From: Krasilnikovozyma curviuscula
Lineage: Eukaryota > Basidiomycota > Tremellomycetes > Cystofilobasidiales > Mrakiaceae
Assembly (NCBI GenBank): GCA_014825775.1
Contig: MVAQ01000008.1
Location: forward strand, 62,001-126,000
Length of the DNA stretch: 64,000 bases
Reading direction: 5' to 3'
The notes under the pieces were generated by a model. It made no database searches. It saw only the letters and a list, made by a program, of their open reading frames with translations, and was not told the DNA's origin. A program made the position numbers and the translations under genes. Positions 40,774-52,545 of the stretch are shown in pieces; within the stretch, counting starts at the first letter, position 1; each line of letters starts with the position of its first letter.

Positions 40774-42544
40774 GTCGAGACGAAGGGCGAGGTCGTTGTC
40801 AGAGGCTTCGGCTGAGCAGAAGACGCAGGAGTTCCCATTGGACGAATCGACCGCCTCAGACTTTTTTTTCCTCTGGCGCTGACTTTTTGGGACGCTGTTT
40901 TTCAGTCTGATTTAGACAGAACGATGTGAATTGTGATGAGATCAACCATATTTCATCTGATGATCTGAACAGGCCTGAAAAAATGGGCAGTTCCAAGAAA
41001 AAACTGCGAAAGAAATGCAGCTTGCGTCCTCGCGTTTTGTTTACAGATCTTTCACCTGCACAAAGTAGTCATCGCGTTCGAACAAAAAAGGCATACAGAG
41101 GAGCAATAAAATGTAATGAGATTGTATGGGAGCGTGGAAAACAGATCCAGGGAGGAACGGTTGATGGTCGAGTGTGTTGTTCAGAAGATAAATGCCATCT
41201 CACCACGACACTTGAAGCGTCTCAGGGCTTGACTCTAATCATTAAGGCTATCTCATCATGATGACACACTCGAACCCATCAACACGTTGTCTAGCCAAGG
41301 GATGAGTGAAGTTAAGAGTTTGGAAGGTTGGAAAGTTTGGGGATGAGGTTGGGATGGGAAGTAAGGAGGATAAAGAGTGTCTAGCTGGAGAGTTAGTGTA
41401 GGTATGAGAGCTGAAGGAGCATCTTAAGGGTGTGACGGGAGAAGCTTGGTCTCTCTTGTATGAAAAAAAAAAAGCTGAAGAAAGGCAACAAAGGCGTTCA
41501 GGGTAAATCTGTGAGGAAGGAGTTGCTCGAATCAGTAAGTACCCAAGTCCTGTAATGTCAGGGACGAAGAACAGCTTACCAGTACAACATCAGACGAATA
41601 GCCTTGACTTGATGTTCGTCGTTGAGAGACAGAACAGAACGAAACTCTCCAGCAAATTTTGGTCGAGCCAAATGATTTCTCGACTTTTGGTCTCAATTTT
41701 CCAAAGACTAAGGTTGAATGCGGAGATGGGTAATACTCTAACTTCCATTGAAACAGTCTTTATAGGCGCGAAATACCGCTACACAAAAGAATCATCAACT
41801 TGGCGCCAGAAAAGTAAACAAAACAAACAAACGCGCACGAGCAATCACCTTGCAACACAAGTGAACGACAACTCTCAAGTTCTTCATGATTTTACTACCT
41901 TCCTCTTGGACTTGCTGCTTCCTGCTCTCATCATTAGGAACTGCTGCCTGGTCTATAATCAGCATTGCCATCAGAGATGTGAGGACGGAATTGTGATACA
42001 AGTGCAACTTGCAATGCTATATCACATGCTTTGATACGTTCAGAGGAGAACCGATGGTGATTCGCAGAGCTGAACACCTGCACATCCTTCTGGTTGGTGA
42101 CTGTGATTCGCAAAGGACGAAGCAATTTGCGCCTATTTCATTTTTTGGGTGGGAGAGCGCTATCGTCCGTCGTATCTTGTCACGTGAGGCCATCAGTTTT
42201 CCAAAATCTTCTGCGCCCAATCGCTGTCTGAGAGGAGATGATGGTGTATTTGAAGGTCCAAAGGCTGCCGTTTCTGTGCGCCACGACGGCTCGCCAATTT
42301 TCGACCAAGACCTGATCTTTTCTTTGCAGACATACAGCAGCCTCTCTTCTTACGCTCTCTGAACACCCACCAAGGATTTTAAAGCCAGGGTAATAGGCTC
42401 ATTCTCGGTTATTAGAGTGCATGACGTTTGCCGCCGCCAGTTTGTTTGAACCGAGTTCCCTAAGCTGAGACGTTTAAAAAAGCATCTCGCCATCATCCTA
42501 TCGACTGCCAACCACGAACCTCTATCAGAATAAACACAGTCACT
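40774..42544. other. Long intergenic region, possible unannotated small gene
   Basis: 1.77 kb. No gene can be named, but minus-strand segments at 41.5-42.0 kb read as plausible short exons (see findings). A 159-codon plus-strand frame at 41555-42034 lacks protein-like character. Confidence 0.35.
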
Positions 42545-44043
42545 ATGGCACCCATCAAAGTATCAGTCATCGGAACGGGCATGAGTGCCCTGGTCTTGTG
42601 AGTGTTTATTTCTTCCCAGCCCTGCAGAGTAATGCTTCGCGTGACGGATGACCTAACTGAAATTTATCTATCTCATTCTTTTTTATTACTTACCTCAAGC
42701 CACTGTCCGTTCATCCTCTCCTTGCCCCATCTGTACACTTTGCACTCGATTCTGGAACGAAAAGCAACACCAGAGCATTCCTTGGCTCGAGATGCTTTCC
42801 CGGAGGTTAAGGTCGTCACTTCAATGGAAGAGGTCTTGAATGATAAGGAAGTCGATGCTGTGTGGGTCACTACTGTGAACTCTACTCACTTTGAGATGGG
42901 GAAAGTGAGTCTTTCGTCTCCCTCCGTTTTTCTCGCCCTCGGTACGGTTACTCCGTTCAATATCGGGAGTTAACGAACAATCTTTCAACTTGACAAACCT
43001 CCATTAACATCCTGTTTTCTGGTTTGATTTTCAATAGGCAATTCTCAACGCTGGGAAACACTTGATCCTTGAGAAGCCAGTCACCCCAACTTTCGCCCAA
43101 GCACAACAGCTCACCCAACTCGCCGCATCTAAGGGTCTCATCTTGGCGACCTACCACAACAGACGATGGGACTCTGACTTCCTTACCGTCAAGAAGCTCA
43201 TCGAGAGTGGAAAACTTGGCGACTTGTCTGAATTCGACTCGCAAATGGACAGATACAAGAACGAGTTGACGTCCGGCAGTAGAGCATGGAAGGAGAAGAA
43301 GGAGGTTGGAATTGGTGCTGAATATGATCTTGGAAGCCACGTTGTTGATCAGGTCTTGTACTTGTTTGGAAGACCTGCAGCGGTCACTGCTTTCATTCAA
43401 AACTCCAGGTGCGCACTACCTTTTCATCGTCATCTCAAAAGCATTGTCCCTAAATCATCTTTTCTCAACACCATTCAGAGCTATAGGTGACCCTGAGGTG
43501 TTCGACTCGTTCAAGATCTTCCTGCACTACCCAGCTCTACCAGGCATTCCAGGTCGATCTCTCCCTCTCATCGCGACTGCTCGTCACTCCATTCTCTCCC
43601 TTATCTCCCCACAACCAAGATTCACTGTCAAAGGTACCAAGGGTGCGTTCACGAAATCCGGCTTGGACGTTCAGGAGATGCAGTTGAAGGAACTCGGTAA
43701 CTACTTGACGCCGAGCAACGGAAAGAAGATCAGCGACGCCGATTTCGCGTTTGAAGATAAGGCATTCGATGGTACTCTGTATACTTTGGAGAACACCAAG
43801 GGTGAAAAGGTGAGCAAAACATCTTGGAACTTTCCCCCAGGCTTCCCTGACAATCGGTTGCACTCTCTGCAGATCACAACCGAACGTGGAAACTACAGCG
43901 CTTGGTTCCAGAATGTCGCGGAGGCTATCTCAAAGAAGGATTCAAGCCTGCTTATTGTCAAACCTGAGCAGGCAGCCGAGGTTTTGGAGATTATCGAGAT
44001 TGCGCGCCAGAGCTCTGCGCAAGGTGTAACTATCAAGCTGTAG
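42545..44043 (+). CDS. GFO/IDH/MocA family NAD(P)-dependent oxidoreductase
   Basis: Rossmann-fold dehydrogenase acting on sugars, inositols or related compounds. Five exons: 42545-42597, 42700-42904, 43038-43408, 43479-43809 and 43873-44043, 376 residues. The nucleotide-binding start KVSVIGTGMSALVF has the beta-alpha-beta glycine pattern. VDAVWVTTVNSTHFEM and the diagnostic LEKPVTPTFAQAQ (catalytic Lys) follow. RRWDSDFLTVKKLI and the substrate-domain GIGAEYDLGSHVVDQ carry the conserved Asp/His. These match fungal members such as YMR315W-like reductases. Exact substrate unknown. The start codon is the only ATG that gives a complete Rossmann strand. Confidence 0.88.
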
Positions 44044-44301
44044 AGTTGAAATCATTTTTACAGTTCTTTTCCAATACTAGTCAGATAAGTCAAGTGGCAA
44101 GTCTGAGAATGTCCAAAACAAAAAATTAGGCAAATAGTCATTGTTGACCTATTCTCCACTTCGCTCCCCCCTGTTTACTTATTACCTCTGACTATTTGTC
44201 TCATTTGAGTCAGTGCAAAGTGCATTACAACCGCAAATCTAATTTCAGAATCGAGCACTTTTAATCTCGCGTTCCTTGAAGCTCAAGAGATAGATGGAAT
44301 C

Positions 44302-46754
44302 ATGGAGTTTGTCGTCGCACTCTTTGTTTGGATACTGGGCTTTAATATACTAACGCTGTCCCTACCTTCCCTTTCGCAGGCGCTCCAGAACACAAGGTCG
44401 AGAGACCAGGCTCACATATTCTCCAGATGGCAAACCGATACCTTGGTCAAGAATCCCTGTCCGCAAGTCCAAAGGAGGAGTATATCGAGCTCCAGCCAAT
44501 GACCGAAACAGTTCCATCTCCAGAAAAGCCTCCTGCAGTCAGTTATCAGTCCAGTCAAGTATTGCAGGAGGGGAAGGTATCAGTTCAAATTGTCAAGGCA
44601 GCTTGAACCCAGAGAGCAGCATTCTCACCTGGGGTCGTTTGTCCCTCGTTGGTCGATTATCCAGCTATAATCACATGAAGCAGCCATCGCTACGTTCATC
44701 AGCAGGTCGAACACCATTTTATGGTGGACTCTCCAGGTCTGAGTCTGTAGATCTCTCGTCATCCACTTCGTCTACTGAATCGACCAAGCCATTGCTTGGT
44801 GTATCCTCACCAAGCACTCCGTTGAAGAACAGAGGTTCATTGAGCAGTTATTTTCGTCGACCAGGTCAGTTACGCAGACACTCGTTCGTCGCTTCGTCCG
44901 ACTCTGGTCAATCTAGCATGATGTCGAAAGGTGGGTCGTTCTCTGGGTGGCATGCAGCTGCAGAGGGTGAGGAAGAGCATATAAGCGCTCCAACGCTGGC
45001 AGCTAACAAGAAGATCGAAAGGAAACCACTACCAAAACCTCCATTATCATTAGAATCACACTGTGTTCCATCGGTTTGCACTACCGTAACACGCGTTGAA
45101 GAACACGCAGGTGACATCGGTCACTCCTTCAATTCACCAACCAAAGATTTCGATCTTTTAAACATCAGTATCCAGAGAAACTCAAAAGTTTTCCAATATA
45201 ATGAGAAAGCTAAGGAAAAGGAATCGAATGTCGCCATCAAGGCCATTCATGAAGATACACATGATAACAATTGGTTCAATGACAGCAAGCCGAACGTCAC
45301 GTTCTCGTTCGTAACCAGCGAAGACTCGCAGTCTTACTTGTCTGAAGCAGATAATAATTCTAAGTATGATGAACAGGCTAAAGCTGAAGAGGAGGAAGAT
45401 GAGGACGACACGCCTAAAGCTGCTTCATACCAACCTGTCTCAATTGCTGCTTCACCCGCTTCTCCTTCCCCATTGCCCGAAACAGTCGCTGGTTCTAGCA
45501 CTTTTCTTTCATTTCAACTTGGCATTCCAGAACCTCCAGCCGCTCAGGTCCTCTCTAAGACCTCGTTCCATTCTACTCCAGCAAAACTAGTTCAACATGC
45601 GGTTCGGTCACCTCTCCATACACCACAAAATGTTTCAACTCTGAACTTTTACTTCGAGTTGCCTTCTTCACCGGTCAAAGGCTCTCCAGAAAGCTCAATT
45701 TGGACAGCGCCATCACCTTCCCATTCAAAAAATGAAGATTATCCCACAGCACACCAGCTCAGAGTCCTCCAAGAGTACAAAGAGACGCATGGATGTGATT
45801 GGCCCTCTTCAGTGCTACCACCAAGAAATCCTCCATTGGAGACGCCCGCACCACCAGCAACGTGCTCTGAGATGACCTGGTTCGGTGACCAGCAGCTCGA
45901 CCTGAGGGGTTCTATTTTGCTGGAAGAGAGTTACCGAACAGGTGGTCACTCTCCCTTATTAGAATCTCTTTATTTTTGTAATTTTTCGTCAGGTAAGACT
46001 TTAAGTGGGGCATTTGAGATCGGTGAAACTCCTCCAGGTCAACCATCTAGACGAGGCATTGGCTTTCCGTCTCTACTCTCTCCAACCAATCAAAGCATAC
46101 TCTCAAACACTTTCAAGAAACTCCCGAACCTAGTGCAGGAGGAGTATGGAGAAGAAGGTGAAGATAGTGGCGAAGTTGCAGTCATTCAATCAACGACATC
46201 AGATCAGCATTTTATGTCTTTCAACGACCGTAGAAGACGCTCACCAGCTCCCTCGCCATCTCCAACGATCAGCCTTCAACAATTTCATTATGCTGGCCTT
46301 AATGATTCATCGCTGGTGGTCAACACTTCTGCCGCACGCAAACGTTTGAGAAATGTCAAAGAATCTGTCTTCACAGCTCTTGGTAGAATTCCAGGATCGC
46401 CCATCATTTCGTCTAGCACTGACTTCCTTCAGCTCAGCGATTCGAAAATTTATAGTTCTGCGTCTCCTTCGTCTTTGCCTGGTGAAATGAATGAAGTGCT
46501 AGAAAATGACAGCAGCTTCACAATTGACGATGCAGTTGGTCAACACGACTTGGAGCGTAGAGGTTCCAAGCTGCGACGAGCGCCTTCACAGGAGGGTCTG
46601 AAATTTCAAAGAGTCATGAGGGAACTGTCGCAAGCGATGAGTACAAAGGTGATGTACGGTACGTGGCTTTCCTTCTAGTTTCGCTTCGAAACTGACCTCT
46701 TTCTCTTGCTTCTTGTGAAAAGGTTCTTCAACAAATATGTACACAGACCACTGA
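44302..46754 (+). CDS. Ser/Pro-rich protein, function unknown
   Basis: Three exons: 44302-44306 (only ATG plus two bases), 44380-46658 and 46723-46754, predicted 771 residues. The first intron is supported by a perfect TACTAAC branch motif and a CGCAG acceptor. Splicing there opens a longer frame that begins MERSRTQGRETRLTYSPDGK and contains PIPWSRIPVRKSKGG. Almost the whole protein is low complexity, rich in Ser, Pro and Thr, with proline-directed phosphorylation-like sites, an acidic run (EEEEDEDD) and one less disordered patch (AHQLRVLQEYKETHGCDW). I recognise no domain. The long uninterrupted exon contrasts with its intron-rich neighbours. It may be a fast-evolving regulatory or scaffold protein. 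Confidence 0.72.
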
Positions 46755-47417
46755 AGTCTTGGTGTTTCCGTCTCCAAGGTGGTTCTAACCTAGGATTCTG
46801 AAAGAGTAGTCATTATGAGTGTGTTCTCACTCTCCGCCCATCAAAGCGAGAACTGACGTTGCGCGTCTTACCAGCCAAGTGCCAGTGACACATCGTCAAC
46901 AACTAAATAAACCAATTATTTCATGATCCTGTCTCTCAAAAACGTTTCAATGTTCCATTGTTCAATCAACCCTGCGCGCTATCATTGTCCTAGGAATGTT
47001 TCCATTATCGACCACGCCTCAACGCCTCCAGCCATATTATTTTTGAATCCTTCCACTGCCCTGCTGAACATTTTCATCGCCTGTTTGTTTTGCCTTCATC
47101 CGTGCCGTTATCGCCAAAAGCAAATTGCTATCAAGATGTTTCGCATCGATTCACTACAGTTTGTTATGTCTTTTATCAAGCTGCAAGAGAGTAGCGTCTT
47201 CATTTGCTTGCAATATTCTTTTTCTATTTTCTATGAATCTATCTCATTCGAAATAAAAAAAAAATGCCTGAAAATTGAAGGGAAAGTCGACTCGCGTACT
47301 GGACGCGTCCTGGGCGAAAAATCAGGGAAATCGCTCTCCTTACCTTCACTCTCAGTTTCCTTGGACAGTTGATTGATACATCCGGGCTCGACAGAGACCT
47401 ACTCTGCTGCCTCTGAT
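46755..47417. other. Intergenic region upstream of CTF4
   Basis: About 660 bp with the CTF4 promoter. A 149-codon plus-strand frame at 46923-47372 shows no protein family and is Phe/Ser-rich, so it is not annotated. Confidence 0.4.
47303..47308 (+). promoter_or_regulatory. MCB-like element upstream of CTF4
   Basis: Hexamer ACGCGT, the core of the fungal MluI cell-cycle box, 110 bp before the CTF4 ATG, with a GGCGAAAA motif 6 bp further on. Such boxes drive G1/S expression of replication genes through MBF. Relevance here is inference. Confidence 0.4.
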
Positions 47418-50400
47418 ATGGCTCCTCCTTCCAAACGTCAGTCCAATTCGGTTTTTCAAACTCTTCTCGTCCTTAAGCTCGTCTTGTCCTCATTAATGCG
47501 GTCTCCCTCTCTTCCACAGTCATTGCTCCAGCCCATGGACGTGGTGTCACTAGGCTCTGCTTCAGTCGTGATGGCCAGTGAGTTTTATTTAGTCTCTTTG
47601 GACCAATCAAAGGGATCGAGAATGGCCTGAGCTCACTTCCCCGATCTGCCTTCGTTATTTCCTTGCTTTACCCCAGGTCTATCTTCACAGCTGGACAGGA
47701 TTCCATGGTTAGAATCTATCAGCCCAGCCAGGAGGTCGATGAAGAACCACCAATAATGGAATTGCACACTGACCCAATTTACGGACTGGATGCCAATGTA
47801 CGCGAAGTGTTCATGCCTTGCTGGATTGCCTACACATGACACTGACTTTCAGTGACATTGACAATAAACAGGATACGTACCTTACTACTGCTTCTGGAGA
47901 TGCTGCTGTCAGACTATTCCAGATTCCAGATCCTGGTTCGGAGAATGGGCCTATGTCTCTCAGTGGAATTGTTACGAGGGCTGCAGGTGTACCGGCACGT
48001 TGCGTTGCTTGGACGACAGATGGAAACAGATTGGCTATTGGCTCTGAGTAAGCTCTATAATTCTCTGATACTACAGAAGGACTGCCAGGTTTGCTGATGT
48101 TTTCTCGTGCCTTTCGACGCGGTCGTGGCGCTCTCCTATTCTAATAGTGACATGGTAGTAAAGATCGTCATCCCAAAAGAAGAAAATAAAACTCTGATTC
48201 TCAAGGAACATACCCGCCCCGTTCGAGCGGTGTCCTGGTCTCCAGACGGCGTCTACTTGGTGAGTCTCAGTCCATGAACGGATTTCTCTTTCAGTGCATG
48301 CATACCAGATGCTCAAATATCACTGCGTCTTCTTCGATGATAGACAACTTCCGGATGTGATGGGAAGGTCATCGTGTGGGACACGTCTCGCGGTGGAGAC
48401 TCTCCTTTGCTTGTAAAAGTCATTGACGGCATCCTCGGCTTGAGTGATCCAGAGTGAGTATCAAATTTAAATGGGTGTCTTATCACTTTCTGGGATGACT
48501 GATATCTTCTTCTTTTCCGCTGCTTTCTGTGTCCAATGCGTACCTGGGTGCAATTAGCGACATCATCTCCTCCACCGCAACCTGGCACCCATCCGGCAAA
48601 TACTTCGTCATTCCTTCTAAATCACATGAAATCTGCATCGTGAATGTTGATTCATGGGCAAGAGCGGGAGTCTTCGATGGTGATGGAGAAGGCCACGATT
48701 CTGTGAGTTTCACCTCGCATCTTTCGAACCCACCTGGCTATGTAGCTCACGCGTCTCATTTGACTTTTTACCAGGTGATCGCTGAACTTGCTTGGTCACC
48801 AAACGGAAAGTATCTTGCATCTTCTGGATCTGATGGAAAGATCATCATTTGGTCTCCTGACAAGAAGACCATCATCGCAAGGTGAGTTTACTACCTTAAT
48901 GGTCCAGAATCTCTAAAGGCTTAGTCATTCTTTATTCATTCCCGAAAAGCCACCTACCAAAATCTAAACCAGCAGCTATCACCGGTCTCAAATTTTCTCC
49001 GGTATCGAATCTTCTCGCTTGGACTGACGCTGATGGGTATATCGGCAGGTGGGGTGATGTGATCCCATCAGGATACCCACATCCAGCTGAGCTTTTCGGC
49101 AAATCTGCAGCGGTTGCTACAACATCCAACAGAACCACCTCCGGATCTGGAGATGTCGCTGCGGACGCTGTTGGTGAAAAGAAAAGTGACGGTCTTGTTG
49201 ACGGCGAGGCTGATGAAGATATGGGCATGTACGACGATGACAACTGGATTATCGATGATGAAGATAACGGTGCCAGCGGATATGTTGCTCCAAGAGGTGG
49301 TGCTGGCACTCGTGATACGGAGAGGCTTGAAGATGCTGAGTTTGATGGTAGGGAGTTGGTTAATATCACCAAAGCTCAACCTGCCTTCCAGCCAGGTAGC
49401 ACGTCGATTTGGAGAGGAAAGAAGAGATATCTTGGTAGGTTCTCTCATCAGGCTTCCTGTGCGACAATAAGCTTTCACTGACATCTTTTCGGTCTCTAGC
49501 TTTCAACATGGTTGGCTCGATCGATGTTACCGATCAAGATACTCACTACATCATCAACGTCGATTTCCATGACACTTCCATTCACCGAAACTATCATTTT
49601 CAGGATCACTTGAAGTTTACCATGGCCTACCTTGGTGAGTACGCCCTTCTAGACGTGCTCCGCATGTCGTTACACATTGACAAGCGTGTCTATGTTATAG
49701 GTCAACGAGGTGCTATCTACGCATGTCCTTCGTCAGGATCTCATCCATCTGTCATCACCTACAAACCTTTCGACACCTGGTCATCAACGGCTGAGTGGAC
49801 CTTTAACCTGCCTACCGGAGAAGACGCAGTTGCTGTTTCAGCAGGCGGTGGAAGTGTCGTCGTGGCAACCAGCAGAGGCTACATACGATTCTTCACCGAC
49901 AGCGGAGTGCAGAGATACATTTGGAGAATGAGCGAGGATGTCGTCTCCATCTGTATGAGCGAGCACAGCGTCATGATCGCTCACCGAGAAGGTGGCACCA
50001 GTTTGGATGGCGAGTATCCCTACAGCGTTTTGTACTTAATATAGAGTTCTGACTTTACTGTTTCTACAGGATGTCAAAATCTCAGATTCTCTTTGATGGA
50101 CACTAGAGAGTATGAGATTACTCAAAGTGGTCGTTTGCCGTTGGCCAAGAAATCTGCATTGATCTGGTTTGGTTTCTCTGACGAAGGAGTGAGTCTCTCC
50201 TTGCGCTGTAAGATCAACTTGACCAATACTGATACTTGTGTGGGATCTGCCAGTCTCCTCTCATGTACGATACTCAAGGTGTCATGTCGACACTTGACCG
50301 CTACTTAAGGCCTACTCAAGGAAGGTGGATTCCTCTCCTGGACACCAACACACTTGCGCGACGAGAAGGAAAAGACGAATCTTACTGGCCTGTCGGAATT

Positions 50401-52403
50401 CAAGACAACAAGTTCATGTGTGTCATCCTCAAGGTACGCCTTTTCTCGTTGCCGTTTTGCGGATCCCAAATTGCTAGCTAATTTTGCGTTGGTTGCCAAC
50501 AGGGTCGAGAGACTTCACCTTTCTTCCCAAGACCGCTTATTTCTGATTTGGAGATCAACATGCCTCTTCTCGGAATGGACAGCGCTCAAGGACAATTTGA
50601 AGAGAAGTGAGTTCTCTTTATTCTTCTTGGTCAAGCAAACACATATTGACTATTTGGACCTCTAACTTAGGCATCTCCGTCAAAGTATCCATGCGACTGC
50701 TCTCCGAGATGCTCAGAACTATGGAAATGAAGACTACGAGAGCGACATCCGACGACTCGAAATCTCAATGGACAAGGACCTTCTTCAACTCATCCAAACC
50801 GCCTGTAAAGCTGATAAGCTCACTCGCGCCCTGGATGCTGCTCGTCTCTTACATGGAGACAAGTCTTTGGATTCTGCTGGAAAAATTGCGGACTTCTATC
50901 AACTGCCAGGCCTGAAAGAGAAAATCATCTCTTTGCGGGGTGAGAAGGCCGACAAGAGAAGAGACGATGAAATCGCAGCTCGAAGCAGACACTGGTCAAG
51001 GTATCAAATGGAATCAAATGAATACACCTCAAATCTTACTTCAAAGCCAAAACAATTCGAACAATTTGCTCCTCGTCCTGCTGGTGGGAGAAGAACTTTC
51101 GCTGTTGCAACTCCTACACCACCACCAGGTTTACCAGCTATTCCAACTGTGTCAGTCTCATCTCGCCTAGCCCAGGAGGATTTCTCAGTACGAGAAGAGT
51201 CGTTTATTCCAGAATCACCACCTCGGAACTATGATGCTGATGATTCAATGGAGGTTGACAATGATGACTCTCAAGCCACTGAGGTTGGAGATGTTAGCAT
51301 GGAGTCGAACCCAAAGAGGAAACGTGATATTATTGCTGAGGAGTTTGCTCCTATGCCCTTGAAGAAGAGGCTTTCTGGAGATCTCCCAGGTGCACTTGCG
51401 CCAAAAGGTGAACCAATAGATGGTTTCGTTTTCATTTGCTGCATCTTGGGCTAACTCTTAGATCCTTTGTGCTGTGTTAACAACAAGCTCCATTCAATCC
51501 TTTTGCTAAGAAAGCTGCTCCCGCTAGTTCAGGATCTCCTAGTACGTTCCTGGTCTGTCACAAAAGAACAGCTATTACGAATCTCAACCAACCTGTTCTT
51601 TGAATTCAGATCCATTTGCCAAGCCAGTTGCCCCCAAAGCTCCGTTGACAAAATCAACATCCTTCTTTGACAGAGTGGATGAGCATGACAAGTCTTCGAA
51701 AGGTGAGAGCCGGCATTACTTCAAACAGACATGTTGTTGCTGACAGTAGCGCTTCTTCCTTATCCTTCGTTCAGCCAAATCAAAGTCGAAAGACAAAGGA
51801 TTGAAAGACTCTTCCATGGGACCACGTCAAACAACACTCTTCGGTCTCCCGCCTCCAGTAGGGAAGGAGAAACCAGCCAAAGACAAATCCACCAAGCCTC
51901 GCGGTCGACCAAAGAAGTCTAGTCAGGGCGAAGACGAATCTCAGAGTGCCGAGAGGGAAATTGCCAACGACGACGCTATCATTGAAATTGACGAGGAAGA
52001 TGACGAAGATGAAGTACCAGCTGTCAACCGATCCCCCTCTACCTCGTCGACCAAAGAAAACCATCCTCCTGCCGATGAACGAAGTTTCTCGAGCGCTGCT
52101 TCCAAATTGGCGCGATTCAAGATGAAGACCACCCTCACTGCTAAAGATGAGAACCCTGTCAGGGAGGTTGCTTCAGCTCCTGAGGATAACGAGGAAGAGA
52201 GTGCCTTGATGCAGGAAGTTTTAGAAGAGGCTGCCAAGGAGGCTGAAGAAAGCCCTGTGGAGGCAGACGATATCGACATCACACCATTCAAAGGCGCGGC
52301 GCTAACGATAGATGAAGAGGATGAGGATGCGACAACTACAGATAACATTGATTCTCTCGAGAATGGTGTAGTAGTCGACATAGAGGAAACTCAGATAGAT
52401 TGA
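47418..52403 (+). CDS. CTF4: Replisome hub protein CTF4/Mcl1/SepB (And-1)
   Basis: Trimeric adaptor tying the CMG helicase to DNA polymerase alpha and cohesion factors. Eighteen exons, about 1230 residues: 47418-47436, 47520-47577, 47677-47797, 47872-48047, 48148-48259, 48344-48453, 48558-48702, 48775-48881, 48950-49434, 49500-49634, 49701-50009, 50070-50188, 50254-50433, 50503-50606, 50671-51407, 51488-51541, 51610-51702 and 51775-52403. The N-terminal WD40 propeller shows repeated GRGVTRLCFSRDGQ, PVRAVSWSPDG, and SPNGKYLASSGSDGKIIIW. The middle SepB propeller (HREGGTSLDGCQNLRF) and its helical bundle follow. The C-terminal third is disordered, with PFNPFAKK-type motifs, QTTLFGLP and acidic runs. 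The intron after 50009 uses a GC donor. It converges on SRP101. Confidence 0.92.
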
Positions 52404-52545
52404 TATTTTCCCTCATTTGTGGCCGTGTACTCTTTCATCGTTGTTCTTTTTCTTTTCTTCCACCTTCACCTTGCATCTTTCCTATATGAGTGTATAACAT
52501 GTTGCATATTGCCCCTGACATTGGAGCCCGATAAGAACAGATGAC

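Noticed and set aside
41555..42034. 159-codon plus-strand open frame
   Set aside because: No recognisable protein character; the opposite strand reads more like spliced coding sequence.
46923..47372. 149-codon plus-strand open frame before CTF4
   Set aside because: Phe/Ser/Ile-rich with no similarity I know; it lies in the CTF4 promoter region and includes an MCB-like site.
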